Source: Diploscapter coronatus
Lineage: Eukaryota; Nematoda; Chromadorea; Rhabditida; Rhabditidae
Assembly: GCA_964036155.1 (NCBI GenBank)
Contig: OZ038423.1
Coordinates: 75,965,249 to 76,029,248 of the forward strand
Reading direction: 5' to 3'
Length of the DNA: 64,000 bases
Both the position numbers and the translations under genes were made by a program. The notes beneath the pieces are model-generated. The model searched no databases and was not told where the DNA came from. It was given only the letters and a program-made list of their open reading frames with translations. Each line of letters starts with the position of its first letter. Positions within the stretch are counted from its first letter, which is position 1. Positions 1 through 12,995 of this stretch are shown here, piece after piece.

Positions 1-527
1 TCATAGTCCCATTGGTCTTCCTGTTCTTGTTGGAAATCGACCGATTCTTGCCCGTTTCTCGTCTTCTTGTCTTTCAGCATCCGCGTGCTTCTAGGCTCAT
101 TTGCGTGCTTCCTGCAGAGCAGGCTGCCTGAATGAAGATCATTATTTCTTGACTACATCGTCTGCATTGGATGTTGTTTTGCTATTGTTTGCGAAAAACA
201 CCGCCATCTTCTGCAAATGGCATAAACTGTCGGAAAGGAGCATGGGAAGTGAAAAGAGCGCGATTGCACCATTTTTGTGCTCTCCTGATTTCTCATGCTA
301 TTTCAAGCGAGTTGCAAATTGCAAGTTGCATTGCAACTAAAGTATGAACGGGCCCAGAAAGAAATGACCGATTTTCGCAAAGGAAAGAGACCAATTATCG
401 CTTGATTCTCATCATCACAAAACGGTCATTTTCGTGATTTTTCTCAAAGCTAATTTTGCAAAGTTAGCATACATTATCTTCAAAACACTCATTCATTTGG
501 TTGCAGTCACGACCTTCATTGCCGACG
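1..527. other. Upstream region of the first gene, no gene seen
   Basis: No exon pair with matching phases could be built here. The stretch probably holds the promoter and leader of the gene starting at 528. A TTGCAG acceptor-like site ends at 506, 21 bases before that start codon, and could be an intron or trans-splice acceptor. Confidence 0.4.
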
Positions 528-3500
528 ATGTACAGGCAGAAGCGAGACAGCGATCGAAATTCTGACGAGGAACGCTCGAGCAGATCGAGAAGCAGCAACA
601 GCAGCACGGGTTCGACTTCGAGCACTGTGAGGAGTCGCAGCTCGCAACGGTCGCTTGAACGAATCGATCCTGACTCCATAAACAGGCAAGGACATCGAAA
701 TGCAGAGTAGCAGACGTCGATAACCCTGCTCTGCATTCACTCAAAAATCAAGAACAGGGATGTTGGTAGTGCAGTGCGCAGCTTTTGAACGACCTTGTGG
801 TGCGGCTCGTCTTGACTAAAAAAATTCTGATCAACTCATCAAATTTTACTGTTTGTTTTCTGTCGGATTTCTTTGAAAAAAATTTAAAATCTGCAGGGCA
901 AGTGTGGGTTAATTATTTTTTTTTTATATTGCGGGGCGTGGCAAATTCGGGTTCAGAAATTTTCGAATTTGGAGAAGCCTTATTCTAGTCGAAAACCGAT
1001 AAACTGGTCTTCATATTCCTGTGGGCACGCACTGCATTCATCCTATTTGTGAAATTCCTGCCATGCATCACAATGCGAGGCAGAAAACTTATCAACAATT
1101 TCCCGTTTTGAATGTCAATATTCCGTAAAGGGAACATCGGCGTTCAAGTTTTTCTCAACTCTCAATGAAAACTCCGATTCCTACCGATCTTGCTCTAATT
1201 GTTCAATTTACTTTGCAGCTACAGCTCTCTGTCGTCACTCTCCTCATCCCCTTCCACTTCTTTCACGAGCCCTGCCTACCTGTCCACAGCCCCGACAGCC
1301 AGCACTCCCTCGCCCTCTTCTCTCTCTGCCGGTCAGCCGCTCAGCAGGGACAGCAACTCGAATGCGTCTGCCCGCTCTCCGTTCTGCAGCGACTTCTGCA
1401 AGCCCAGACCCAATCGAGACATCACATCCAGCTGTGAGCATTCTCATTTATATTTACGATTCAATAAATTCCAACAAAGTTGGGATCGGCTTTGTTTCGC
1501 TCCGAGGCTAATTCTCACGGTTAAGCTTAATCAGTGGCACCAAAGTCTATTTCGATCTTGGATTGAATTTATGGTGAACATGAAAGCTCTCAAACAAAGA
1601 CAAAATTGAAATGACGACTGAACAGAACAATAACTTTCATTTCAGTGACGACTTCGAAAGGATCGATGCCCTTCGGACTGCGACCGAGTAAAAATGTGCC
1701 GTCTCTGAGGGAACTTCTCGTCGGAGACCCCGTTCTCGAAAATTTGCCCATCAAGGTTTGTGAAAAGTAGATTATTGTCGTGACTGAGATTTTAACACGT
1801 TTCGACTTCACCGTGGTTGAAATAATTATGAAATTTTGTACAACTATTTGCGGTCCCTAAATACGATCTTGCAACTTTCGAGTTTATCTGAATTTCTGGT
1901 TTTCCAATTCTGAACTAGTCTTTGATGAAACGTCACTTTTTTCCTTGTATAAGTAAGAACAACAAATTCTCAACTTGCATATAATATGCAGATTAATGCA
2001 AATTTCAGGTGATGACCTATCGCTTCGCGGAAGTGACCACCAACCCTCAGCTCGTCCTTTTCGTCACCGAATTTCTGTATTTCGGAGAGGGCTGGCGGAG
2101 CAAAACTGAGCAATTCGATGTGGCTGCGCAGGTAGGTCTTCAAAAGCATTTGGGGGAGTCAATTCTTCGGTCAGACTTAACATTATTTGAAGTTAACAAA
2201 TCGATTTGTGTGAAGTCTATTCTTCATGATATTTCAGAAAACCTTCATGTTTTTCGAGAGAAATACAATTCACCTTCTCTACTCCTTAATTTTCTCTTCC
2301 GCTACTATAAACAATTATTTTCTGAAACAGTTTATCATTTTCTGGTTGCAATTTTCAATAATTCATTTTACTCATTTTACTTCTACGTTAATTACCACTC
2401 GAAATTCAAGATAATTTTCTCTGAATTTGAACGAATTTTGTTCGTTTTAGAGATAGACTTGGCGTATTTCAGATGATGGAGAGCCATTTGGATGTGCCTG
2501 ACGTGCCCAGGAACATAAGCGAAGCGAAACTGCACAAGGGGCAATTCTACATGGAGCAAATCTCGGGCAAGTACATCATGTACGGCAGATGCATGACCAC
2601 GGTCAAAATGGTTAGTCAATAGGCAGGCAGACAACAAATGAGGTTTAAAAATTCAGACTGAAAACAACGAGGAAGGATTCGAAGTGGCTGACACACGCTC
2701 AGTCGTCCCCATTCCCGGATGCAATGAGAGGTTAGCTAAAATACTATAATTATTACTGAAAAATTGCTTTGAAACTTTGCCAAGACGAATCGGTTCCATG
2801 TAAATGAACTATCATGTTTTCTGTAAAAATTTTGTGCACTTTTAAGGCTTTACTTCATCTCGCTAATGATGTGTTAGGGAAGAGACGAGAAAAGAACTTG
2901 ATAAAAATGTATGTATTCATCGTCGAAGCCTTTTTGGAAAATGTGAAATAGTGCAGTTTCTATGAAACCATTTGCCTTATTCAGGAACCTGCCGTGCGAC
3001 GTCTACTTGCAGCCAGCAGTGCGAGGCACTCTGCGATGCAACCACGAACTCGCCATCAACTGCGAGACTTTCGCCATCAAACTCAATGGAGAACCCACTG
3101 GAGAGTTCGAAATGCGGTTAGTCCAATCAAAGCATCTATTCTGTTTGACACTAAATTAGAATTATTTTCATTATCACTGATGATTTATGAACGAAGCTAT
3201 CTTATTCGAAAATGATAAGTCCCTGACGACAGAAAGTAAAAAGATAAGACAAGGACAATGCTAATCAAAATTAAGCAGATAGGTAATGAATTTTTCTTCG
3301 TTTCATTGCCTTATTGTCAAAATATGCCATTTTCGAAATATCATTTGTTTGATAATGTAATCTTTACATTTACAGCGACCGAATTTCTGATGCAGAGGCT
3401 CTGGAGTTGGTGAATCAAGTTCGACAGCCGATCGCCTTCAAGGAGAATGTCGAATTCGTCGATCAGATGTAAGCAATTTTCAATCATTTTCACAATTCAT

Positions 3501-6500
3501 ACTTTCTGTATGGCTTTCTAAAGATAGTACAAGGAAAGATATTCACTAGAATTATTTTTGTCCTAATTCGAATCTGCTAGTCATCCTATAAAAATGAATG
3601 AGATACTCGCCATTGTCTCCGAAATGAGTTTTTGAAAAGAAAGGAAGGGACACTCGTGAGACTTAGCTATCTGCCCGTTCGTTTTTACTCTCTGCTTCCT
3701 CTTATTTCCCTTCAGTCTCGATGCGTGCGTATGAATGGCTCATCTCGAGGACAATGAAAAACATATTTGATTCCAGGCTGTTCATAGACACATCGGATGT
3801 GGTTTATCTGCCTGCAGACCAGCGCCATCAATTCGTCAAATCCTCGACCGACAACAAGACTCTCGTCATGAAGCAGGTAACTTTGATAGTTCGCGGAGAT
3901 GAAGAAGGTCTGATTGTTGAGGAGCTGCGCCACTACTATGACAAAGTGCCTGGCATGAATCTCGGCTCGGATGAGCTGTACTGCGTCATTAAGAGGCAGG
4001 AAATCGCGGATATGAATCAAATTCTCGGATCATCGACCGAAGTTCCTTCTACGCACTGCGCCGATGGCAGCCAGCAGAAGCAGCTTGCAACGCCTGGACT
4101 CCACAGTTGTGGAGGTTGGAATCATTCTCGCGCCAAATTTATCATGATACTACAAATTTGCATTTTTATTCATACCATTCTAATCATGCCATGTTTGATA
4201 TCAAAATGACCCTCACGTTATGGTAGGAGTTATGAGCATAAAATTAGTCTATCGAACCCCTATCCCTAGCCCTACCATTCATCTTTAGAGCTTTCTAGTG
4301 TTATTATGATAAAGTCTAAAAAATCCCTAATTTTATCAATTTGCAGGATTCAAAGACGGAACCAGACGTGCCTCGACTCCATTGTCAGACAGCTCGCTGC
4401 AGACCTCGACTCCCCGTAAACAGTCGCCCAGCAGAGAGCTCAAAGAGCCCTCTCAGTCCTTGCAGATCAACACTTCCCTCAAGAACGCCCCAGCCAGTAT
4501 TCGCTCTGCATATCTCCATCTGCCCATGAAGCAGATGGATGAGGCCAATCCGCGACTGGAAGGCAAAAAAAACTTATTGAACAAATTGCGAAATTCAAAA
4601 TTTGACATGAGGGGAGGTGGAAAAGTGATTTGAGTTGCGCTACGACAAGTTCACTAAAATGAAGATGAAATTGCAGAAGCCTCATCCCTTCGCTCAGGCG
4701 ACGATGACGCGATCGAGGTGGACTTCAACCCGCTCGACGATCTCATTCTGCCGCCCAATTCATTCCCGACCCAGACTCAATCCCAATCTTCTCCCAATCC
4801 AACCACTCCTCCGTCCACTTATCAGGAACAGGTATGCGCTAATTTATGTTTTTAAAATCATTCAAGCCCTTTTTATCAATTGTTATTTTGATGTAAAACA
4901 GTTTCCTTTGCTCTCTGCGCATCCTTCTGAATTTATACTTGCAATTTTAAAAATTTTTCTTCAGCACTTCTTTGTTACAAGCTCATGAGAGAAATTTGCT
5001 GTTGTTATTCGAAAGGAAGATACTTGCATTCTTACCTAACAAGGTTTTTTCTCCAGCCGGCAAAAACTGATCCGACATCGAGTTCCGACGGAACGACACA
5101 GGACGTTGGGAAGACAGCTGCTGAAGATTCGGCACTGGAGAAGTCTGGGACAAAATCGGAAGAGAAGTGAGGACATTGGCCATTGACGTTTGGCTGCAAT
5201 CAATTATCGAGGATATTCAGAACAGTGGCTCCGAGTCGAATGCCTACCACATTCAAGAAATCTCTCGAGGGCATTCTCAAAAAGCAGCAAGGCAAATCCG
5301 ACAGGGAGGTAGGAGAATTTTGGAATTTAAACAAAAGAGTTTATTGATCAAGCCTTGTAAAGATTTGCATAAGACTATTTTGCGTCATTTTAAAATAGAG
5401 GTATTTAATCAAAATCGATTTCTTATCTTTCTTTTTCGTTCTAACTTCAATCAAATTTCTCTAATTGATGATAGGGATTTTCTCCTAAAAAATCAAACTT
5501 ACATTTTACATTCACTAAATGAACAGTTGGAATCATCGTGACGATTGCAGTCAGGTTCGGCCGCGGAAGTGCAGAGGCAGCCGATCGCGAAGCCGGAAGA
5601 CGAGAAGCCCGTGGACAATGTCCTGCATCAGGACACGAAGGCTGCTGGATCGCCCAAGGAACACAAAGAGCATAAAGGGGACAAGGCAACCAAACTCTCC
5701 ATGTCTTCTACGAGCTCGACCGGCACTTCTTGTAGGTTGAACACTTTTAACGAATTTTTTGTGAATTCTCATTTTGAATGACTAGTCCGTTTTTCTTTAG
5801 AAATTTTCGATCATCAAACGCGTATCGCTATTTGTTACATCGCATTCTATTAAAAAATTTGACAGTAGTCATAAAATTACCTTGCTATCATGTATTGTGA
5901 TATAAAGTACAGCATCCTTACTTACCTCTCAAAACAACGAATACCACGCATTTATTCTCGATTTTTTCAGCGAATGAAAACGGAGCGAAGAGCCCGAAGA
6001 ACGTGAAGAGAATAGTGAAGAAGACTCGGATAACGATGCGAGTGGATGAGAAGACGGGCGCTGAAACTGTCGAGAATGAAAGCACGAGGGAGAAGGTCGA
6101 AATGAGTGAGAATTTTTGGATTTTTAAACCTGAAATTTCAAAATATACACAGTAATCGATAGCTCCTAATCAAAGTGCGTAAATGTGCGTTAGTGTGCAC
6201 GACATCAATATTCCTGTCTTTCTTCGTCAATACTTTCTCTTTTATTTCTTTGCTGAGCAGTGATGTTGTACCATTTCACTCGCATTTACCACATTTGTTT
6301 GCGATTTTTTTTATGAAACGATAAATTTTTAGTTTCGCAAAGGAAGGCCGACAAAATTCTGAATGAAAGAACGGACGACACGACAGGCTCGGAGAGACTG
6401 CAGCGTTCTCACATCGATAACAAGGATGGAAGTGAGAACAGCAAGAGTGGGACTGGAAAGGAGGAAGGAGAGACAAGGAACACTGACAACAAGAACAGCG

Positions 6501-6505
6501 TGTAG
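528..6505 (+). CDS. Unrecognised ~812-aa protein, 16 exons
   Basis: I do not recognise this protein. Exons: 528-685, 1219-1433, 1646-1755, 2009-2131, 2473-2610, 2657-2730, 2985-3116, 3376-3468, 3777-4114, 4347-4562, 4677-4831, 5057-5166, 5221-5308, 5551-5731, 5971-6105, 6333-6505. Phases agree throughout (2439 nt). Residues 1-~110 are Ser/Arg/Pro rich. Roughly residues 125-460 look like a folded region, beginning with MPFGLRPSKNVPSLRELL and containing Cys and aromatic residues. The C-terminal ~350 residues are low-complexity Ser/Thr/Lys/Glu. No signal peptide or membrane segment is visible. The start is the first ATG after an acceptor-like site at 501-506. Two donors are ambiguous: exon 1 may end at 685 (GC donor) or 706 (GT), and exon 10 at 4562 (GC) or 4616 (GT); both choices keep phase. 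If the intron at 5167-5220 is retained, a TGA at 5168-5170 truncates the product. Confidence is high that the gene is real, nil on function. Confidence 0.75.
4220..4278. repeat. Short inverted repeat in an intron
   Basis: ATGGTAGG at 4220-4227 and its perfect complement CCTACCAT at 4271-4278 flank an AT-rich core. The right arm continues into a run of CCCTA/CCTAT units. It lies inside the intron 4115-4346 of the first gene and resembles the elements at 38714, 40305 and 49748. Confidence 0.45.
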
Positions 6506-7656
6506 GAAGCTCACACCCGATCAGTAAATGAAAAACGGTAGGAAGTGTTCAAGTAGCTAATTGCGAGATGACTTTTGAAAATATTTCCTTCAAAAGATAA
6601 GAATTTTACAGAAAATTGAACAGGTTACAGTCAAATTCGTGTTTTCTGCTAGTTCAAAAATCTCGAGTCACTCCAAGCGGAATTTTCATCGAATTCAGTA
6701 GATAGTTGTTTTGTTTCAGAAATGTGCATTGACGGCCGCAATTGCCGCATCCAACTAATAGCTCAACTCATCCACTACAGAAATCAAGAACATATCGCCC
6801 ACAATACACAGACCATCAGTCAAATGAATAAACAATTGATGAGATGTTTCAAACATGTTTTATTATCAGTTTTTCAGAAAATTTATTAATCGCGCGAAAA
6901 TTTTCCATAGCTTTAAAATTGAAATATTTTATTTCCTCATATTTCCCATGCTTTCTTGACTCTCAAATTTTCCTTTTTCTGAACAAAAATAGTAATTATT
7001 CAAGAGTGTTTTTATGCCATGAGTTGATAGATTATGCTCGATGTGATCACTCCTGAAAACTTTTCTATTCGTCGTGCATAGAGGTGCCTGATTCGTAGTG
7101 CACGTTACTATCTTTGATTTTATTCTATTTATTTGTCGCAGCGACTCACTTCTTTTTTCTTCCCTAGAAAATCGATAATCATAATTTTAATCAGAAACAA
7201 CTTTATAAGGATATTCAATGGAGCAGCATAATCATCAGAATATATTGACGGTAAAAATGAAAAATAACTCAATACCTAACTGAGACAAGGATTCAACAAT
7301 TATTGCACAATGTTGAGTTCAATATCGTGGATTGACGAAAATTTGGACATAAAAGTGAACGAAATTGAGCGCGTGAAAGGGAGTTTTTCTCTAAAATGTT
7401 CTCATCATCGATGTTCAATTTTTCGCAAATTCGTAACAAAAAGTATCAACTTTGGAAATGCATCTAAATGGGAGGAATGTGCAAGGTAGATGACAACTGA
7501 AAATTGCGAACTACAGAAGAAATACAGATAGATAAAAGATAATAAGGAATAATGCACTTTTGTGTCCCGTAACAATTCAGATTGAAAACACTAAATCACT
7601 AACAATTAAGTAAAGATGCGAAAATACAGTGCAAATTAACAATCTGATGCAAATGT
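6506..7656. other. 3' UTR and intergenic space between convergent genes
   Basis: The 3' UTR of the upstream gene probably ends near the AATAAA at 6827-6832. The rest is AT-rich with no supported exon on either strand, up to the stop codon of the minus-strand gene at 7657. Confidence 0.5.
6827..6832 (+). promoter_or_regulatory. Candidate polyadenylation signal
   Basis: An AATAAA hexamer lies about 320 bases after the stop codon of the 528-6505 gene and is the first canonical signal I found downstream. Its use is inferred. Confidence 0.45.
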
Positions 7657-10600
7657 CTACGAAAATTCGCTGTAATCATCGTCGTCATAATTCAATGCAA
7701 ATAGCGGAGAAATTCTCTTTTCCGCGATTTCGAAACACAAGTCCTGACAGTTCTGTTCGTACTGAATCGGTCGCTCATCCATTTCCTCTGCCTAAATTCA
7801 AACTCGTTTGCGTAAATAAATCGTTTTTTTTCTATAATTAATGAAGAAAGCTTTTTATTTTAGTTTCTTTACGGCAATAAAATAGTCATTGTCCAAAATA
7901 TCAGGTGTTAAAAATTACAAATTACAGTTCTCACTTATACCCTTGTGATTTTTGCGAGTCTTACCTGAGAGCATCGTGGATATTGGTAGGCTTCGCAGTT
8001 CGGTGAGCCAGGCTAAATTAATTATTTCCCTTGTACTTGTATATGATTCCTTCATTAGTTCATTTACCGGCCTATAATATCTGAGGACGTATCTCGGCAT
8101 CGAACCATCATTGCATTCCTCCCTTTCGATTTTACAGCATCTCTTGTTGAGCGGACCTTAATTTCAAATTGGTCAGATCACGTCCACCCTCTTTTCACTT
8201 TTTTATTCCTCGCTTTTAATTTTACAATCCGATTTTTGCTGTTCTATGTCTCTGCCTCATCCGCAAATCCACCCTCCTCTTACTTATCAGCACATTCCAT
8301 CGCTCCTCACCGATGTTCTTATTTCGGTGGTGGATGATTCATTTTTTCCTCACGAAATTTTCGTAAGATTAGGCAAGTTGAAATCGAACGGGATTTTTTG
8401 AACATTCGTTGGAAAGATATTTACGAGAAATGTTTCAAAACTCGCTTATCCCTGTAAAAATCGTAATCTCACTATTAATTTACGACACTAAAACTTACAC
8501 AGAGGCAGGATTTGTGGAGCGATTGGTTCCATCTTCATGGCCTGAAATGGCAGAGAAGTTACTGTAATAGGTTAATGCTGGAATGAATAGACCTGGACAA
8601 TTTTGTGAGTCATGTAGAGTTGTGCAGTGATATCGGAAGCGTGTTTCCTCGTGTTCGGCACATAGTTTTTCTTCTTCTGCCAGACTTCTTCCCTACTGCT
8701 ACTGCTGCTGCTGCTCTCCATCGGTCTACTCCTCGTCTCTGTCTTCGGCTGTGTCGTTGTGCTGGTTACTGTGGTTCTCTTAGGAGTTGTACTGCTCGTT
8801 ACGGTAATCCTCTTGAGTGCCAACTTCTTCTTCGTACTAATTCTGTGCCAGTCCTCCCATTCCTTGCTCTTGCTCTTGTTCTTCTTGCTCTTTTTCTTCA
8901 GCTTCTTCACTTTTCTCGTCGTCTTCTCCTTCAGAGCCTCTCCACTGGCAGCCTTTTCAATGTCCTTCAGCACTCCAGTTATGTCTCCTTTCGGTCCTTC
9001 TTCCTCAGAATTCTTCGCTTTGATTGCACTGTTTGGCTGTTTCCTTCGCGGTAGTTCAATGACTAGCGAATTGACGAAGAACGACTCGAGTTTGTCGAGT
9101 TCTTCCTGCTGCTTCCTCTTCTCCTCAGTCACCTCCTGTATGCTTGCCCTGTTCGTGACAACTTCAGGATCTCTGCCGATCTTGAACGCCTGTTCTTCGG
9201 TCACGAATTGCGTTGTAGTAGTAGAAGGCAACTTGGTGGTCGTTGTGGTGTAGTATTCAGTCGTTGGATCAGGTCGTTGTGCTTCGGGCTCACTGATCAG
9301 GTTGCTCAGACTTTCACTGCTGCTTTCTGCCTGTGTCGTTCTAAATTCCTCTGTTCTGATGGGCATTCGCTCTGTCGTCGCTTCGGCTGTTGACATGATT
9401 TTGATCGTTGGTATTTCAATTTTCCAATCGCCGAAATCTGAAATTTGAGATTATCTTGCCAGGCCAGTTTTTCGGGTGTTAACTTTCTAATTTGCTGATT
9501 TTGATACCAGAGGTTAGGGATATTCCATGGCCCTGATTGCGGCTATGAATTTAGAAAGTACCCACGTTCGACCGTTCAAGCAGGAAATTCATAAAACTGT
9601 CCTATCCCATAGAGAAATTATGTATTCTAGTTTGCAACTTCAGTTTTGTATGCACGTTTTCTGCATTCGTAAAGCGAATTTATGGATTTTCTGCCCGAAT
9701 ATCCGAACATGAGCACTTTCTGATTGAAAGCCCATAATCAGCGTCACGGATTACCCCCTTGTGGTGTTTCAAAATCAGCCAGTTTGAGCGTCAACTCATG
9801 AAAAAAACTTATAGTTAATTGCAACGTTGACCAACTATAAAAATCAAATTCGTTGACGATTTTAGTCACAATGTTTTCTGCGTTTTAGCAAGATGTCAAA
9901 ATGTTTAGGCTTTAATATGCGCACTTTTTCAAGTGCAATTGCTGGACGTTGTTATTTTTTACTAACCTTCAATATCGGATTCATTTTTGGCATCATATGC
10001 AGCATGTTGTTTCTCGTTCGTCCTGTCGATGCTTCCATGCTGGAGTTTGTTCATCTAAATATCCATTGTTATCCTCGATCCTCCTCAGATCTGCTTCATC
10101 CTCTTTCCCTCTCCCCTCCCTCCCTCCTTTCCTTCACTTACCACTTTCAATTGTCTCTCCAGATCTTCTTCTGTTATTTCGTTGACTTTTTCTACCTTTC
10201 TCTGCGGCTTTTCTCGTTCGCTCTGAAAGTCACATCAATTTTGGTTCGAGATTCTTTGGGAGGTTTTTTCTCTTGAATATATTATTTTAGAAAATGGTTT
10301 TATTCTAAGCCACTTATGGTCTTGCAGAATAATCTTTCTATTTCAGGAAGAAACTGTCTAGTTTAGCAAGAAGATATGAATTTGAAACGCAGAAGCGAAA
10401 TAGCGATTTTCCACGCTGTGTTTTCTGCACCAGATTGATGTAGAAATAAGAAATGAATACAGATTTTAATTTAAACTTGCGCATTGCAAATACTTCAAGA
10501 GTCAGGGTGAATGACATGGGAAACTTCTATAAAATTATCATATTTGAAAAAAGAAGCTTTGTCAGGTTGGAAAGATTGAGTTTAATACCGTTAGAAAAAT

Positions 10601-12491
10601 CTAATGCGTACCTTCTTCCTGTCACACTTTGGACATCGTTTCGTTTCGTAAAGATGTGGGCAATGCCTAACGATTGTAGGTCCAATTCCATCTAACGCAA
10701 ATTCTGGCAGAGGAGGCTCAGCCACATCTCGATTTCGTACCATCTGACAAATAGTTATATGCCCATAGACTTGAAGTCATTATTTTAGATAAAACAATTA
10801 TTGATATAAAGTGGCGAGCCAAAGGTTGAAAACGTGTGATAATAATTTATATGACCGATAAGCTTCCTCAATGTGATCAGATTCAGCTGAATTTTTTCTC
10901 AGATTACCATATTAGTGCACGTATCATTTTCTGCAAAATTTTATTCCGATTGAATCTTAGCAATTGGGCATTTTGGACAAAAACTTTCAAATATTGCTTT
11001 TCCAAACTTTGGCTCGCTACTGTTGTAATGAGGCAAGAATCGTATCGATTTGAATTATGACGATGAAGATCATCTTCATAAGCTATCATAAATTCGCATT
11101 TGTCAGATGATAATGCAACAGACCTGTCCGATTTTGCAGCCTCCATAGCATTTGCTCCAAGCAGTCCATTCCGAGACGACGCATTCTGAAACGAATCAAT
11201 TGAGTATGTGTTGACAATGAGTTCAAAGTTTATTCGCATGTATACGCCTTGATGGGGTGCCACTCGACTTTGTCTCTCTACCCTTTAACGTACCCTACCC
11301 TTTACTATTCGCTGTCAATTGACTGTTGCCTCCTTTGTGCGTCTGACTTTCCCCTCTTCCCTCTTCTCATCCAGGCCTCAGTCCCGTTATTCGAATTCCC
11401 CTCCCCTCCAACCCTTCGACCTAATGAGTGCACGATGAATTTGATTCCGATTCCGCTGATGTTTATCTTCATGTGAAAAAGGCTGTGAGGATGAAAAAAG
11501 ACCATAAAGGGGAAGCGAAAGGAATAAAGGGAGGTTGAATGAAATCGAGAAGAATGCTATGGATATTGAACAGTGAAAGCAGGCTATGTACGGACGGATT
11601 GTCAGCAGTTTTAGTTGTCATTTGATTGTGTTGTGGTTTATTTATCGAATCGTTTTTAATTCGCTGATAGAATGGATAGTTTGGCAATTTGGAAATTTCG
11701 TCTCATATTTTTTCTGCGATGTTCCGATACCAATCAAGACTTTGGCAAAGTATAATTGATTTTGCAGGATAGACTAGACTTATGGTTGCAATTGGCAATC
11801 TCATAGTATGTTTAGCATTCTCGAGTCAGTAGTTGCTGTTTCTGTTTATGTCTATCTGCCCGTCCGTATGTCTCGTTCTGGTTGTGTCTATATTAGGCAA
11901 CAACAATGAAGGAGTCAATTTCCTTGTGTTCAGCCTGCCTGCAGCATTTTTCTCGCCTTCTTTTCTCACCGTTTTTGCCTCGATTCATTGGCGTTTTTCT
12001 CGTTCGAAACGTGTCAAGCTGCTCATCGCTGGAATCTCTCCTCACAAAGGAACAAGCCGAAAGAAGCTGAGGGAAAAGAGATGAAAGGATTTCGCTTTTC
12101 GACGAAACAATGCAATTCAGCCTTCTCTTTTTGGCAACAATCTTTGTGTTCGTCCAAAATAGAAAATGAAACGATGATCCCATTACGAATGTTCAATGAA
12201 TGGTATGCAATTCATAAGAAAGATTAGGGAATTATGATGCCAGGATTTAGATGTCTCTGCAGATAGAGGTACAGTATTGCAAGATCGGAATATAGAAAGA
12301 AAGCAGCTATAGATTTAACTCTCACAAATCACGCTACAAAACGGGGAATTTTTGAATAAGCAAATAAGCAGGGTCTTTAGTACATTTGGAATGACGCTAT
12401 GTGAGAGTAAAAGGAAGTAAACACTTGGCTAACCTGTAGTTGTTACTGAATATGGGAGGGCGAATATAAGGACGGCAAATAATAGAGACAT
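7657..12491 (-). CDS. Secreted thrombospondin type-1 / Kunitz domain protein, 497 aa
   Basis: Exons (minus): 12491-12434, 11185-11124, 10743-10612, 10222-10142, 9438-8593, 8541-8499, 8156-8068, 8012-7965, 7791-7657. All phases match (1494 nt). Exon 1 encodes a signal peptide (MSLLFAVLIFALPYS). Residues ~21-80 form a TSP1 repeat with CVVSEWTAWSKC, a second Cys pair and a late HCPHLYETKRC, closest in style to the TSP1 of mindin and SBSPON. Residues ~110-395 are a Thr/Ser- and Lys/Glu-rich linker with TTTTT tracts, likely heavily O-glycosylated. Residues ~408-472 form a degenerate Kunitz domain: the spacing around NCEAYQYPRC and the terminal CQDLC fit, but the usual Gly-Gly and Asn-x-Asn-x-Phe positions are replaced. 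The tail is Asp-rich. I infer an extracellular-matrix role. No spondin N-domain was found. A one-exon reading of 9396-8572 would miss both domains. Confidence 0.8.
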
Positions 12492-12995
12492 TTATGTCGG
12501 AACCCTCAAAATCCAGATCGACGATGGTCAGGACAGGAGGGCAATTAGGCAAAGGAGAGGAAATGGGTGTGGGATGGAATGGACGAAGATGGACACAGTC
12601 AGATATACAGTTGCCTCCTCGCCTTCTCTCTTTGTCGTCGTCTTTGTCGCTCCTCTTCCCTCCTCCTCCTCCTCCTCCTCCTCCTCGACTCCGCCCATCT
12701 TCAGGTCTATAAGCAGATCAAATATCCCTTCCTTCACTCTCTTCACTCCCCTGGTCACTTCAGCCAATGCCGCCTCAATCCACGTGAATAGAAACATCGA
12801 AACATTACATTCTTTATTTGTATGCATTTTGGACAATCATCATGATGAAAGTGATGCAAATGTATGGAAAAGGAAAGCAAGAGAGGCTTGAAACTTGAAA
12901 GGGGATGAGGGCTGAATTATGGAGAGGGAGGAACAAAGAACAGTCTGGTTTGCTGCCATCCGATTTCTGATGGCTGAGTGAATGAGTTGTGGATG
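12492..12995. other. Spacer between two minus-strand genes
   Basis: This holds the promoter/leader of the TSP1-Kunitz gene and the 3' UTR of the coiled-coil gene. A CTC triplet run lies at 12659-12686. Open frames cross it on both strands but have no splice or family support. Confidence 0.45.
12659..12686. repeat. (CTC)n triplet microsatellite
   Basis: About nine uninterrupted CTC/TCC units. They create spurious poly-Ser and poly-Glu frames on the two strands. Confidence 0.9.

Noticed and set aside
8572..9396. Single-exon 274-aa gene
   Set aside because: The frame extends upstream to an acceptor at 9438 and has a better donor at 8592; upstream and downstream exons with recognisable domains join in phase.
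9967..10054. Extra coding-looking exon on the minus strand in the TSP1-Kunitz gene
   Set aside because: It has good acceptor and donor sites and an open frame, but it is 88 nt long; including it shifts the 9438-8593 exon into a frame with an early stop, while skipping it gives perfect phase.
12574..12891. Plus-strand frame with a hydrophobic start and poly-Ser
   Set aside because: Generated by the CTC repeat and pyrimidine-rich DNA; no splice partners.
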